Assembly: GCA_027315065.1 (NCBI GenBank)
Contig: DAHUYT010000002.1
Location: 30,027 to 94,026 of the forward strand
DNA: 64,000 bases
Source: Nitrososphaerota archaeon
GTDB lineage: Archaea; Thermoproteota; Nitrososphaeria; Nitrososphaerales; Nitrosopumilaceae
Reading direction: 5' to 3'
Shown: positions 10,487-20,383 of the stretch, piece by piece
Position numbering within the stretch: position 1 is the first letter of the stretch
Layout: each line of letters begins with the position of its first letter
Program-made: the position numbers and the translations under genes
Notes under the pieces: model-generated
Seen by the model: only the letters and a program-made list of their open reading frames with translations
What the model was told of the DNA's origin: nothing
The model's database searches: none

Positions 10487-10693
10487 ATGAAAAACAATGA
10501 AAAGATCTTGTTTTCTGGCACTTTCTATGCATCACGACTTCATACTGAAATGAATAACATTCCAAACACTCCACACATAATAGAAATGGCAATTCAAAAC
10601 GCAATCTATGGAACATTGCATGCGTCAATCTATGTCCCACCAAATATCCAAAATTCAACGATATTAGGAATATTTACAAACTCTACCGGATAG
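10487..10693 (+). CDS. Short hypothetical protein
   Basis: 68-aa frame only; no recognised domain. Confidence 0.25.
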   Translation: MKNNEKILFSGTFYASRLHTEMNNIPNTPHIIEMAIQNAIYGTLHASIYVPPNIQNSTILGIFTNSTG

Positions 10694-10964
10694 GCCCTAT
10701 GCCACAAAGAGACGCATTTTGAGAAACTGTCATTTTGGAGAATAATTTAAAAAATGTATGATATAGGCCAGGAATTCTTTCCTAGTCCTTTTCCTTTTTG
10801 AGTTCTATTACGGTTTTATGTGATTATTACATCTGGACTGTAACTTCTACACATCTACTCTGAATCAGCGGCCGCACGTATGTCGGAGTCCTGCCAAATG
10901 GAAAAGTGATAGCGTAGAACCGTTAAATTTACAATTTATCTATAGGTCCATTCAATAAGATTTC

Positions 10965-11546
10965 ATGATTGTAGTTGTGGAGGGTTTTGACCAAGCGGGA
11001 AAGAAAACCCAATCAAAACTTCTGGCAAACTTTTTGAAGACCAAAAACATGAAATCAAAAATATTTAGCTTTCCAGACTATGCAACACCTATTGGTAAAG
11101 AGATTAGGCGTTATCTTGGAGGGAAGCGATCATTTTCTCCCCAAGTGATCCATTGTCTTCTTGCTGCAAACAGATGGGAAAAAGCAAAGGAAATAGAAGA
11201 AGCATTATCAGAAAATTATGTTGTGATCATGAATCGATATTATCAATCAAATCTAGTGTATGGAACAGTAAATGGGCTTGACATGAAATGGCTTGAAAAT
11301 TTGGATAACGGACTGCCAAAAGAAGATCTCGTAATTCTTCTTGATGTAAATGTAACTGATTCATTTTCTCGCAAAAAAGAAAGGAGGGACAAATTTGAAG
11401 ATGACATGGAGTTTGCCCAAAAGATCACCGAAACATACAGAAAATTAGCAAAGCAATTTGGCTGGTACATTGTAAATGCGTCTTATCACAAACAAGCAGT
11501 TCATCAGGACATCAAACAAATTATTTTGAAACATATCATCAAATAA
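10965..11546 (+). CDS. tmk: Thymidylate kinase
   Basis: MIVVVEGFDQAGKKTQSKLLANFL P-loop, FSFPDYATPIGKEIRRYL and NRYYQSNLVYG motifs. Confidence 0.85.
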   Translation: MIVVVEGFDQAGKKTQSKLLANFLKTKNMKSKIFSFPDYATPIGKEIRRYLGGKRSFSPQVIHCLLAANRWEKAKEIEEALSENYVVIMNRYYQSNLVYGTVNGLDMKWLENLDNGLPKEDLVILLDVNVTDSFSRKKERRDKFEDDMEFAQKITETYRKLAKQFGWYIVNASYHKQAVHQDIKQIILKHIIK

Positions 11547-11547
11547 T

Positions 11548-12795
11548 ATGGAAAAAAAATATCTTCAGGTTGTAGATCCAATACATGGATTCATCAGTGT
11601 TTACAGGCATGAAACTGATGTTATTGATAATCCAATTTTTCAACGGCTTCGTAGGATAAGACAACTTGCAGGTGCACATCTTGTTTACCCAGGGGCGCAG
11701 CATTCAAGATTTGAGCACTCACTTGGTACCATGCATATAGCAAGTCAAGCAGCATCGATACTGGAAGAAAAAGGCTACCTTAGTCCTGACAACATGAAAA
11801 ATCTTCGGCTAGCAGCTCTCTTACATGACATAGGTCACGGACCATTTTCACACCTATTTGAAGAAGTGCTGGAAAAAAAGAAAAAAATTTCTCATGAAAA
11901 AATAGGCGAGAATCTAATCTTAAAGTCTGAAATTGGTGATCATATATCAAAAAATGGTTTTGATAAGATATTCATCAGTAAGTTGGCATTTGGAAATTCA
12001 AAATATCAATTTATGAACGAGATTATCTCTGGTGGTCTGAGTGCAGACATGATGGATTACCTCCTTCGAGACAGCTATTTTACAGGAGCAGAACACGCAA
12101 GAATTGACTTTAAGAGAATCATAAATTCATTCGATGTTTATGAAAAGAAGCTTTCCCTTAACAAATCTGCTCTTAATTCATTTGAGTCAATGATGATTTC
12201 CCGGTATCAGATGTTCAGATCTGTCTATTTTCACAAGACTGTGAGAGCGGCAGAAGTAATGCTGCTTGAATCAATGCTGCTTGCATATGATGAGCTTGGA
12301 CTTACTACAGATGACTTGCAAAAATATGTACAATTCACTGATGAATTTATCATCTCAAAGCTAATTTCTTTACCCAAGACAAACTCTGAACTTAAAAGAG
12401 CAAGCCAGCTAGCACTAGACTATCAGGAACGAAGGCTGCTAAAATGTGTCTATGAAAAAATTTTCATGAAACCAAGAATGGGCAACGTTAATTCATACGA
12501 ACTACAGCATGACATATCAAGAAGAGCCAAGGTCAATGAGGCAGAAGTTTTTGTTGACATATCAAAGACACCATCAATTCCGCTTACGCCTTCGAAAAAA
12601 GAGTCCCAGTCAATCATTCTTACATCAACTAGAGGCACAGGTCCAAAGGAAGCATACGAGCTCCCAATCTCAGAGATCCCATTGGTGTCAGCCATCTCGG
12701 GATTTATGGATATTCTACGAATCTATACAAGACAGCAATTTAGAAAAAAGGTTGAAATGGCAGCACAAATCATCCTTGGTGAAAACGGACAATGA
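11548..12795 (+). CDS. HD-domain phosphohydrolase (dNTPase/SAMHD1-like)
   Basis: [37 protein letters not shown] and [15 protein letters not shown]. Confidence 0.9.
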   Translation: MEKKYLQVVDPIHGFISVYRHETDVIDNPIFQRLRRIRQLAGAHLVYPGAQHSRFEHSLGTMHIASQAASILEEKGYLSPDNMKNLRLAALLHDIGHGPFSHLFEEVLEKKKKISHEKIGENLILKSEIGDHISKNGFDKIFISKLAFGNSKYQFMNEIISGGLSADMMDYLLRDSYFTGAEHARIDFKRIINSFDVYEKKLSLNKSALNSFESMMISRYQMFRSVYFHKTVRAAEVMLLESMLLAYDELGLTTDDLQKYVQFTDEFIISKLISLPKTNSELKRASQLALDYQERRLLKCVYEKIFMKPRMGNVNSYELQHDISRRAKVNEAEVFVDISKTPSIPLTPSKKESQSIILTSTRGTGPKEAYELPISEIPLVSAISGFMDILRIYTRQQFRKKVEMAAQIILGENGQ

Positions 12796-13469
12796 GAAAA
12801 AGAATTGTTATAAAATTATCAGGTAGTCTATTTGGTTTCGAAGATACAAAAACATTGAAGCAATTTGCCGAGTTTTTTGTCAAGTCAAGCAAGATCTGCC
12901 AGCCAATCATAATTGCAGGCGGAGGTAAAATAGCGCGACATTACATCTCACATGCAAGATCATCAGGTGCAGATGAATCCACACTTGACGAGCTAGGCAT
13001 TGAGGTATCTCGACTCAATGCGAGATTGTTAATTTTTGCACTACAAGAAAAGGCATATCCTCATCCTCCTACTAATTTGAAGGAAGTAGCCAATGCGGCA
13101 GACAGCGGTCTGATAGTAGTTACAGGTGGTCTCCATCCAGGACAGAGTACAAATGCCACTGCGGCACTAATTGCAGAAAAGGTAAGGGCAAATGCATTCC
13201 TTAATGCAACTGATGTGGATGGTGTCTATGATTCTGATCCACGCAAAAACACACATGCAAAAAAATTCAAAAAAATCCCACTCAAAAATCTTCGAAGCAT
13301 GCTTGTACATCAAGATTCTATTGCAGGTGGATATGACTTGATGGATATAGTAGCCCTGAAGGTAATTGAACGCTCCAAGATCAAAACAAGAATTCTCAAA
13401 GCTGATATCAAGACACTGGAAAAAGCCATCAAGGGAAGTCCAGAAGGTACAGAGATTACACTAGCTTAA
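12792..13469 (+). CDS. pyrH: UMP kinase, archaeal type
   Basis: [46 protein letters not shown]; 4-nt overlap with HD gene. Confidence 0.88.
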   Translation: MRKRIVIKLSGSLFGFEDTKTLKQFAEFFVKSSKICQPIIIAGGGKIARHYISHARSSGADESTLDELGIEVSRLNARLLIFALQEKAYPHPPTNLKEVANAADSGLIVVTGGLHPGQSTNATAALIAEKVRANAFLNATDVDGVYDSDPRKNTHAKKFKKIPLKNLRSMLVHQDSIAGGYDLMDIVALKVIERSKIKTRILKADIKTLEKAIKGSPEGTEITLA

Positions 13470-13809
13470 CGGCGCCAGTATATTCTGGAATCTCAGCAGT
13501 AATTGCTTTTTGCAAAATCTCTCTAGCTTGTTCTTCAGACAAAGCCTTTGACTGTGCCTTGGCATATCCTTCTTCGTCTACTATGATAACAATCCAGCCT
13601 TCTGGCTTTTGAGCTATGGATACAAATTCTTTTTCTCCCACTGGTGTAAACGTCCCTTGGGATTTTTTCACTGTAAGAGTAAGCATTGCAAAACCAGCAT
13701 GTTCAAACAGAGTCATCTGTGATTTCCTTGCTCTGTCCTGACCAATTCTTACTGCTTGGTGATATTGCATAACTTTAGAGTTTGAAACTTTTACTATAAG
13801 GGTTTTCAA
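13456..13809 (-). CDS. Conserved hypothetical protein
   Basis: 117-aa frame overlapping pyrH tail-to-tail by 14 nt. Confidence 0.5.
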   Translation of the reverse strand: MKTLIVKVSNSKVMQYHQAVRIGQDRARKSQMTLFEHAGFAMLTLTVKKSQGTFTPVGEKEFVSIAQKPEGWIVIIVDEEGYAKAQSKALSEEQAREILQKAITAEIPEYTGAVKLV

Positions 13810-13955
13810 CTCAAAGCGCCCACGATTTTGCTATTTTAATGAAGCTTTTCCATTTTTAGTCTCGCTGGTAAAGCTTCGTAGTCGTATATGAGACCGCAAG
13901 AGGATTAGATTCTCTCATCAATGACACGCAAAGATTTTTAATCTAAATGTAGTAA

Positions 13956-13971
13956 TTTAGACTAGTCTAAA
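13956..13971. promoter_or_regulatory. Perfect 16-bp palindrome TTTAGACTAGTCTAAA, candidate operator
   Basis: Self-reverse-complementary; ends 11 nt before the ATG at 13983; a related imperfect arm ATCTAAAT/ATTTAGAC lies just upstream. Confidence 0.6.
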
Positions 13972-13982
13972 GGGGAAAAGCT

Positions 13983-14087
13983 ATGCAAGAAGAAAAGAAA
14001 ATTATGAAAAAAGAGGAAATTGTAGAACTTGTAGCAATGGCTCTAAAAGACCACAAAGTCATTTTTAAACGATTAGACGAACTTTGA
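13983..14087 (+). CDS. 34-aa ORF, possible antitoxin or detached N-terminus of the Fic/Doc gene
   Basis: Manual translation MQEEKKIMKKEEIVELVAMALKDHKVIFKRLDEL*; purine-rich aaaggggaaaag upstream; precedes Fic/Doc ORF. Confidence 0.4.
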   Translation: MQEEKKIMKKEEIVELVAMALKDHKVIFKRLDEL

Positions 14088-14772
14088 TTTTTGACATTAC
14101 AGAAGAGAACATAAGAGCGATCCCATAGAATTAGAAAACAAGTTTCCCCTTATGCAAAAGGGTGTGGAAAAAGACGGTATGATTCAAGCATTAATCGAAA
14201 AACAGAACAGAATTCTTTTTGGATCTGAGAATCCATACGATACCATATATTTGAAAGCAGCTGTATTGCTGGAAGGTCTGATAAGATGGCATATTTTCAC
14301 AGATGGTAACAAGCGTACTGCGTTAATGTCCACTTTTATCTATCTCCGTGGCAATAAGCATTATCTTGCTATTCCGATAGACTCGGTAAGATTTCTGATC
14401 AAAATAGCTGATACAAGAGAAAACGACGAGGACTCGACGAACAAACTGATTAAAGAAATTGCAGATTGGTTACATGAGTATAGCGCCACAGAAGAATGGG
14501 AATTCTTTGGAAAAGTTGGCAAATACAATACTCTGCCAGCTTTAAAGGTGAACCTACTATACTTCTTTGGTTTCAGAAAGAAAGCCAAGAAAATAACAGA
14601 TTATTGGTATGCCGTAGATACTGGTCATACTGATTACATACAAGAAGCCCAAGAAACGTCAAAACTCATCAGAGATGTCATGACGGGTACTGTAACTCAA
14701 CTCTATCATACACTACGAATGAAGAAAAAGAACAAACCTCGAAAGTTACCAGATGGAACAAAAAGTGTTTAA
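14084..14772 (+). pseudogene. Fic/Doc-family protein, apparently frameshifted near the N-terminus (intact remainder 14152-14772)
   Basis: Doc-type motif IRWHIFTDGNKRTAL in the 14152 frame; upstream another frame reads LIFDITEENIRAIP* and joins by a frame change. Confidence 0.6.
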
Positions 14773-14910
14773 ACCATACATGACGTGGGATCAAACAAAT
14801 TTGAACTTGATTCAAGGTTGTACTGAAAAATCATTAAAGTCTGTAAATGTTTCACAAGAATCTTCATTTTGTGTCTGATGTGAAACGTTTGATTAAACTC
14901 AAAGGTTTAA

Positions 14911-15498
14911 TTGAAGAACAATAGATTGAGTATGTACTTGGATGCAAAAATCATACTTTATGCGGTAGTTGGAATAATTATTGTAGTTGTTGTTGCATTT
15001 GCCGTTCTACCGGGTTCAGGCATGATAAAAAATCTTATACCGCAGGGCCCAAACGTTCCTACCTCACTTACGGCAGTTTCAGCTCAGATCAAACCTCTTT
15101 CTATAAGTTATAACGGTACATCTGTTATCACAACTAGTGAAAGAAGTGCAACATTGCAAACCAATTTTTATATTACAAATCCAAACAATACTACGGTAAT
15201 TCTTGAATACATAACTTATACCATATCTGATAATGGAACAGTGATTGGATATGGTCAGATAGGACAATCATATGAAAACAGTGTGGAAGGTTCCAATTAC
15301 TATCCACTCATAGCAGGAACCTCAACGAATATTGGTAATAATGCAGTAATCGAAAATACTGGAAACTATCCAAATATCTGGTCTGAATTGGAAAAAGGAA
15401 CAGCAAATATTACCATTTTGGGAGTAGCCCACTACGCAGTAAAGGATGCGTTTAGTGGCAGTGACTTTACACAAAACTTTAACTTTACAAAAGTCTAG
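14911..15498 (+). CDS. Membrane-anchored extracellular hypothetical protein
   Basis: N-terminal TM (IILYAVVGIIIVVVVAFAVLPG) then Thr/Asn-rich beta-type region with sequons. Confidence 0.5.
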   Translation: MKNNRLSMYLDAKIILYAVVGIIIVVVVAFAVLPGSGMIKNLIPQGPNVPTSLTAVSAQIKPLSISYNGTSVITTSERSATLQTNFYITNPNNTTVILEYITYTISDNGTVIGYGQIGQSYENSVEGSNYYPLIAGTSTNIGNNAVIENTGNYPNIWSELEKGTANITILGVAHYAVKDAFSGSDFTQNFNFTKV

Positions 15499-15499
15499 A

Positions 15500-16078
15500 T
15501 TATTGTAATGCGGGGTTGTACCTAGATCGCATGAATTTTATCAAATAGACAAAGCCAAGAATTATCCATGCTAGTATCATTAACCCCCAAACGAACACGA
15601 TAATCTGTTCTAAACTGAGGTTATACTGCTCCATAATTGTGGTAACCTGTGGTGGTATTATCATCTTTAACTGATACAGAGGAAAGAGATATGGATTAAC
15701 ACTTTGATTATTGCCAGGTAAGTTATAGCCAGTTAGTTGTACTACTGCATGCCAACCAAAGAAGAATGTAACAAAAAAGAAAACGGCCTTTCTGCCAATT
15801 GCCTTTTTGTATCCGCGCTTTTCATATCTTTCAAGTCTTTGTTTCACCCTTGCAAGTTCTGTTTTCAGTTCTTCAACAGACTGTTGGCGTACAACTTTTC
15901 TTTTATATGGTTCTATGTACATCGAGATTAATGATTCAAGATATTTTCTGTCAGAGATGTATAGCGGTCTGTCTTCTTGAAGCATACTTAGAATATAGGT
16001 TAATCTACCATTGTCCCCTTTCTTTGCATTAATCAAATGCAATACATGTTCAATTAATTCATCGTACGTTGTATTCAC
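15500..16078 (-). CDS. Hypothetical protein with coiled coil and two TM segments
   Basis: VEELKTELARVKQRLERYEKRG followed by two hydrophobic segments. Confidence 0.45.
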   Translation of the reverse strand: MNTTYDELIEHVLHLINAKKGDNGRLTYILSMLQEDRPLYISDRKYLESLISMYIEPYKRKVVRQQSVEELKTELARVKQRLERYEKRGYKKAIGRKAVFFFVTFFFGWHAVVQLTGYNLPGNNQSVNPYLFPLYQLKMIIPPQVTTIMEQYNLSLEQIIVFVWGLMILAWIILGFVYLIKFMRSRYNPALQ

Positions 16079-16166
16079 CTATATACCTCAATACAAATTA
16101 AATCACTAGGTTCAGTTTTAGATAACCTTATCAACATTATCGAACTCCTTTGGAAAAGGATTTTGA

Positions 16167-16859
16167 TTATTCGTGAGAATGGCCCACTTTCTTTAAGAAG
16201 TTTATGATTGGTTCTCTGTCTATGTCTGACAATGATGAAAACCCCTCCAATAGCTCACGTTGAACTCTCAACGATTCATCTAACGTCTTCTTTACACTAT
16301 CACTATCAAATGGAACCAATCTGTCTATTTTCCCCTCACTGTATGATTCAACATATCTTCTCAATAGCAAGGAGACAAAATTTGGAGCAATATCGAGTAA
16401 TGTAAGAATTGACTTTTTTAGATCCTTATCTTTTGAATTAGAATTTTTTTCAAAGAATTCATTCATAATCCTTGTTCGCTCATATCCTATCTCTGACAAA
16501 GATGCAGCAACCAACAGACCTCCTTCCGTTAACCTGTAATATGGTACTCCCTGTTCTTGAAGTGCCTTAGGCCCTCGTTTTATCGGAAGCCTACCGGACT
16601 CTTCAACAATGCCTAATGGTAAAAGGATCTCATCCAGATCCCTGAAGATCCCAGAATAGATATTCTGCCAGGTAGTTCCATTCCTTTCTGCGAGTTTATG
16701 TGCTATGGCAGTTCTGGTTTTTTTTGTTGGTAGGGTCTCTACCACCAGATGCATGATTATTCCACGTTGGCGCATGGCTTCACCTGTGAACTCTTTATTT
16801 TTTGTCTTGAAGGTCTGAAAAACGGATAACTTTGGAGTGAGTGTTTCTGATTTTATCAT
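16167..16859 (-). CDS. Putative winged-helix transcriptional regulator
   Basis: AIAHKLAERNGTTWQNIYSGIFRDLDEILLPLGIVEESGR and YYRLTEGGLLVAASLSEIG, wHTH-like layout. Confidence 0.45.
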   Translation of the reverse strand: MIKSETLTPKLSVFQTFKTKNKEFTGEAMRQRGIIMHLVVETLPTKKTRTAIAHKLAERNGTTWQNIYSGIFRDLDEILLPLGIVEESGRLPIKRGPKALQEQGVPYYRLTEGGLLVAASLSEIGYERTRIMNEFFEKNSNSKDKDLKKSILTLLDIAPNFVSLLLRRYVESYSEGKIDRLVPFDSDSVKKTLDESLRVQRELLEGFSSLSDIDREPIINFLKKVGHSHE

Positions 16860-16928
16860 ATTGCTAATCGTTTTCCATTAATTTTGTATTTCGTGTAAAT
16901 CTTGAATTAATATATTTGTGATTTAAGA

Positions 16929-16945
16929 TTATCATTTTATGATAA
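16929..16945. promoter_or_regulatory. Inverted repeat TTATCAT-TTT-ATGATAA, candidate operator
   Basis: Perfect 7-bp arms with 3-nt spacer, about 70 bp upstream of the 16859 start of the putative regulator. Confidence 0.45.
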
Positions 16946-17142
16946 TATCATATTTTGCATAGATATAAGAATTTACAACATTGAAAGAATTGTAACAAAT
17001 AATGACTTTTTCAGTGACAACACATAATATGATTACATAGAAATTTCAAGAAATATGATAAAATTTCCATACATTGCCGGTCTTGTCTGTGTTAGTTGAT
17101 ATAGGATTGTGAAATTAATTTACATGAGTGTAGAAAACTTTC

Positions 17143-17919
17143 ATGTTAAAGTCTCCAGAAGAACTTGTTGAAATTATACGAAAATCCAACTTGATTATAG
17201 TTGATTGTAGATCTTACAAAGAATATTCAGCAGGGCACATTCCTGGAGCAATTAATGTTGATTTGTTTTATTACCACTGGCTTGACACGACACAGAATGG
17301 CATAAAGTCATTTGAGAGTCAGATGAAAAATCTCTTTTCGTTCATGGGTGTAACAAAACAAAAGACTGTGGTGTTTTATGATGATGTTGCAGGTATGAGT
17401 GCAGCTAGAGGGGTATGGCTCTTACTGTATTTTTCACATCCACATGTATTCATGTTAAATGGTGGATTCAAGAAATGGCAAAGTCTTAGATTGCCCATTG
17501 AGACAAAGACAAATGGTTTCAGACCAGCCAAATTCTATGGTAAAACTAACAAGAAAATCCTAGTCGGTTTTGAATACATCAAGAAAAATCTTGGCAAGGC
17601 AAAACTAATTGATGCAAGAACAAAAGAAGAATATGAAGGTAAGGTCGTACGTGCAGCAAGAAAGGGTCACATACCAAATTCTGTTAGTATCGATTGGACA
17701 TTGAATATTAACAAAGATGGTACTATGAAATCGCTAGAAGAACTTACAAAACTATATCAATTTTCAAAAAATGATGAGATTATAACTTATTGTCAGGGAG
17801 GTTATAGAGCGGCAAACTCATTTGTGGCATTAAAAATGCTTGGCTTCAAAAACGTAAAGGTATATCTTGGTTCTTGGGGTGAATGGGGAAACAGATTAGA
17901 TCTTCCTATTGAACATTAG
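17143..17919 (+). CDS. Sulfurtransferase with tandem rhodanese domains
   Basis: VDCRSYKEYSAGHIPGAINVD, second domain LIDARTKEEYEGK and active-site loop CQGGYRAA. Confidence 0.9.
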   Translation: MLKSPEELVEIIRKSNLIIVDCRSYKEYSAGHIPGAINVDLFYYHWLDTTQNGIKSFESQMKNLFSFMGVTKQKTVVFYDDVAGMSAARGVWLLLYFSHPHVFMLNGGFKKWQSLRLPIETKTNGFRPAKFYGKTNKKILVGFEYIKKNLGKAKLIDARTKEEYEGKVVRAARKGHIPNSVSIDWTLNINKDGTMKSLEELTKLYQFSKNDEIITYCQGGYRAANSFVALKMLGFKNVKVYLGSWGEWGNRLDLPIEH

Positions 17920-18052
17920 ACGATTCTAGATATTACAATGCAGTACATATGACGACGATGATCGCACCAAAAGTTTTCCTATTTTTTGAAAAAATGTAGT
18001 ACGGCTTTGTAAGAATTAGATTAATATATCGTCTGTAAATGAGCCTTAACTA

Positions 18053-18397
18053 ATGATGCTGAACAAGCGTTCAAAATTATCTCTCATTATCATAATTGCT
18101 GGATTGACGATCGGATTGTCGACCTTCTTTACAACTCATTCTGCATTTGCTGCAGGTACTAGTGTTACAAGTAGTGGTTTAACTAAACCATTGCTTGCAA
18201 TAGCTGCAGCTATTGCAATTGCAGGTGGTCTGATAGGTACAGGTAATGCACAACAAGGTATTGGTGCTGCCGGTATGGGCATAATTGCAGAGAAACCAGA
18301 GAAGTTTGGCCAGGTACTATTCTTCTTCGTCATTCCAGAAACATTATGGATCATTGGATTCGTATTGGGAATAATATTACTGCTAGGTATCCTGTAG
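18053..18397 (+). CDS. atpK: A-type ATP synthase subunit K (c-ring proteolipid) with N-terminal signal-like extension
   Basis: GLIGTGNAQQGIGAAGMGIIAEKPEKFGQVLFFFVIPETLWIIGFV with ion-binding PET; operon context. Confidence 0.9.
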   Translation: MMLNKRSKLSLIIIIAGLTIGLSTFFTTHSAFAAGTSVTSSGLTKPLLAIAAAIAIAGGLIGTGNAQQGIGAAGMGIIAEKPEKFGQVLFFFVIPETLWIIGFVLGIILLLGIL

Positions 18398-18408
18398 TGG
18401 TTTCAGTA

Positions 18409-18963
18409 ATGAGCATAGAGACTTTCCTTCTTGAGATAGAGAATAGAAAGAAAAGGGAGATTGACAGTCTTGATAAGGATCTAGCAGAAAAGAAATCTAA
18501 GCTTCAGGCAGAATTGAATATCTCTATTAAAGAGATTCAAGAAAAATTTGTAAATGAAGCAAAGGTCAAGTCAGAAAGAGAATATGCTAGAATAATTGAG
18601 GCTGGAAAACTTCATGCAAAAAAGATCATGTTTGATGCTATCAATGCAAACATGCAATTGGCATTTGATGTTATAAAAAAAGAAGTCGAAGATTATACCA
18701 AGAGCTCTCAATACCAAAAAGCTTTCGAAACTATGGTTAACAGCTCAAAGAAAAAACTTGGACAAAATATTGTTGTTCACTGCCGTGATGAGGATAAACC
18801 GATATTGATTGGTATGGGTGTAACAATTGGGAAGTCCATTAAAACTCTAGGCGGCATAGTTGCAGAAAACAAGGAAGGAACAAAAGAACTTGATCTTACT
18901 TTTGAAGAATTACTGCGAACCGGAGAAGACCAGATCAAAAGTTTCCTTTCGGAGAGGATGTAA
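18409..18963 (+). CDS. atpE: A-type ATP synthase subunit E
   Basis: Start at ATG 18409 (MSIETFLLEIENRKK) rather than 18346; charged coiled coil; operon position. Confidence 0.85.
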   Translation: MSIETFLLEIENRKKREIDSLDKDLAEKKSKLQAELNISIKEIQEKFVNEAKVKSEREYARIIEAGKLHAKKIMFDAINANMQLAFDVIKKEVEDYTKSSQYQKAFETMVNSSKKKLGQNIVVHCRDEDKPILIGMGVTIGKSIKTLGGIVAENKEGTKELDLTFEELLRTGEDQIKSFLSERM

Positions 18964-20030
18964 TGCCAACATCACAATATGCATCATCCTTTGGCAGGCT
19001 ACAAGCATTTTCCATGAATCTTCTCTCAAAAGAAGTAATACAAAACCTGATGAAAGCAAAAGATGAAGGAGAGATGGTGAAAATTCTTGAGTCAACTTGG
19101 TATGGTCCAGAAATTGAAAAAGCAGCAACTTTATTCAAAGACACGGATCTTTTAGAGGTTGCACTGAACAGGCACCTTGTTCTTGTAAACAAAATTGCAC
19201 TAGAGGCTACGCCATTTAATGGCAAGTCTGCAGTACGTGCATATCTATCAAAATGGGATATTTACAATATAGAATTAATTTTGTCTTCTAAAAGCATGGG
19301 TAGGACAATAACCGAGGTAGAATCATTTCTAGTATCCAGTAGAAATGTTCCAGCCGGAATCTCGGCCGGAAATATTCCTCATGATGATATGAAAGTCATA
19401 CTTTCGCAGAACAACGTAGATGGAGTTGTAAATCAACTAGTCAAGTATCACTATGGTACTATCCTGATGCAGCACCTTGAGACCTATCAAAAGACAGGAA
19501 ACCAAGGACCAATGATGTCTGCGCTACAGACTTATTACTACCAGAATCTACTGGAATCACTCAAGTTCTTCCAAGGCGACGAGGGCATGATTCGTGATCT
19601 CTTCAGAACAGAAATAGACAAAAAGAATGTACTAGTCCTTCTAAAGGCAAAAGAATCCAACCTTGACAAAGACATACTGGGAAAGCATATTGTAGATGGA
19701 GGAAAGATCACAAAAAATGAACTCTTGGAGATCTATAACGCAAAAGATGTTCCAGAAATAATAGGCAGAATCGAGAATCGCTTTATGCTAGTTAATGCGT
19801 TGGCTCAATACAAAAAATCAAAAAGCCTAATTGATTTTGAAATTGCTTTGGATAAATTCATAAATTCCGAATATGTGAACAAATTGAAAAATATTGCATT
19901 GTCTATTGGAACCATATTCTATTTTATTCTTAAAATGGAACAGGAACGTGAAAACATTAAAAGAATTGCATATGGCAAACACTATAACCTTTCAACAGAG
20001 CATATCAATTCGTTATTGCTAATAGAGTGA
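18963..20030 (+). CDS. atpC: A-type ATP synthase subunit C
   Basis: AC39-like; YVNKLKNIALSIGTIFYFILKMEQERENIKRIAYGKHYNL. Confidence 0.88.
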   Translation: MPTSQYASSFGRLQAFSMNLLSKEVIQNLMKAKDEGEMVKILESTWYGPEIEKAATLFKDTDLLEVALNRHLVLVNKIALEATPFNGKSAVRAYLSKWDIYNIELILSSKSMGRTITEVESFLVSSRNVPAGISAGNIPHDDMKVILSQNNVDGVVNQLVKYHYGTILMQHLETYQKTGNQGPMMSALQTYYYQNLLESLKFFQGDEGMIRDLFRTEIDKKNVLVLLKAKESNLDKDILGKHIVDGGKITKNELLEIYNAKDVPEIIGRIENRFMLVNALAQYKKSKSLIDFEIALDKFINSEYVNKLKNIALSIGTIFYFILKMEQERENIKRIAYGKHYNLSTEHINSLLLIE

Positions 20031-20035
20031 GATAA

Positions 20036-20374
20036 ATGTCTACACAAAAAACTCAATCAAGTGGCAAGATCGCGGTTGCGGGAGAGCGCGAGCTTGTGAT
20101 AGGATACAGACTTCTTGGAATAGAAGATACGTTTGTAGTACGTGGTGAAGAAGCAAGCAAAACTATACAAGACTTGTATTACTCAGGAAAATTTGGTCTT
20201 ATTATTGCAAGCGATGCTGTAAGGAACTCCCTACCAGCAATCTTTAGGAAAAAGATCGAGGCATCAATAGAGCCACTAGTTCTATTCATGCCAGCCATGG
20301 AAGGAAGCATTCAAGAGGAGTCAATTGCAACGCTTGCAAAGAGAGTGTTAGGAATAAGTATCCCTACAAGTTGA
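20036..20374 (+). CDS. atpF: A-type ATP synthase subunit F
   Basis: Size, operon position and sequence IAVAGERELVIGYRLLGIEDTFVV. Confidence 0.85.
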   Translation: MSTQKTQSSGKIAVAGERELVIGYRLLGIEDTFVVRGEEASKTIQDLYYSGKFGLIIASDAVRNSLPAIFRKKIEASIEPLVLFMPAMEGSIQEESIATLAKRVLGISIPTS

Positions 20375-20383
20375 TGATAACAA

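Noticed and set aside
14846-14923. 25-aa ORF MFHKNLHFVSDVKRLIKLKGLIEEQ after the Doc gene
   Set aside because: Too short and no independent support; could be chance or a relic.
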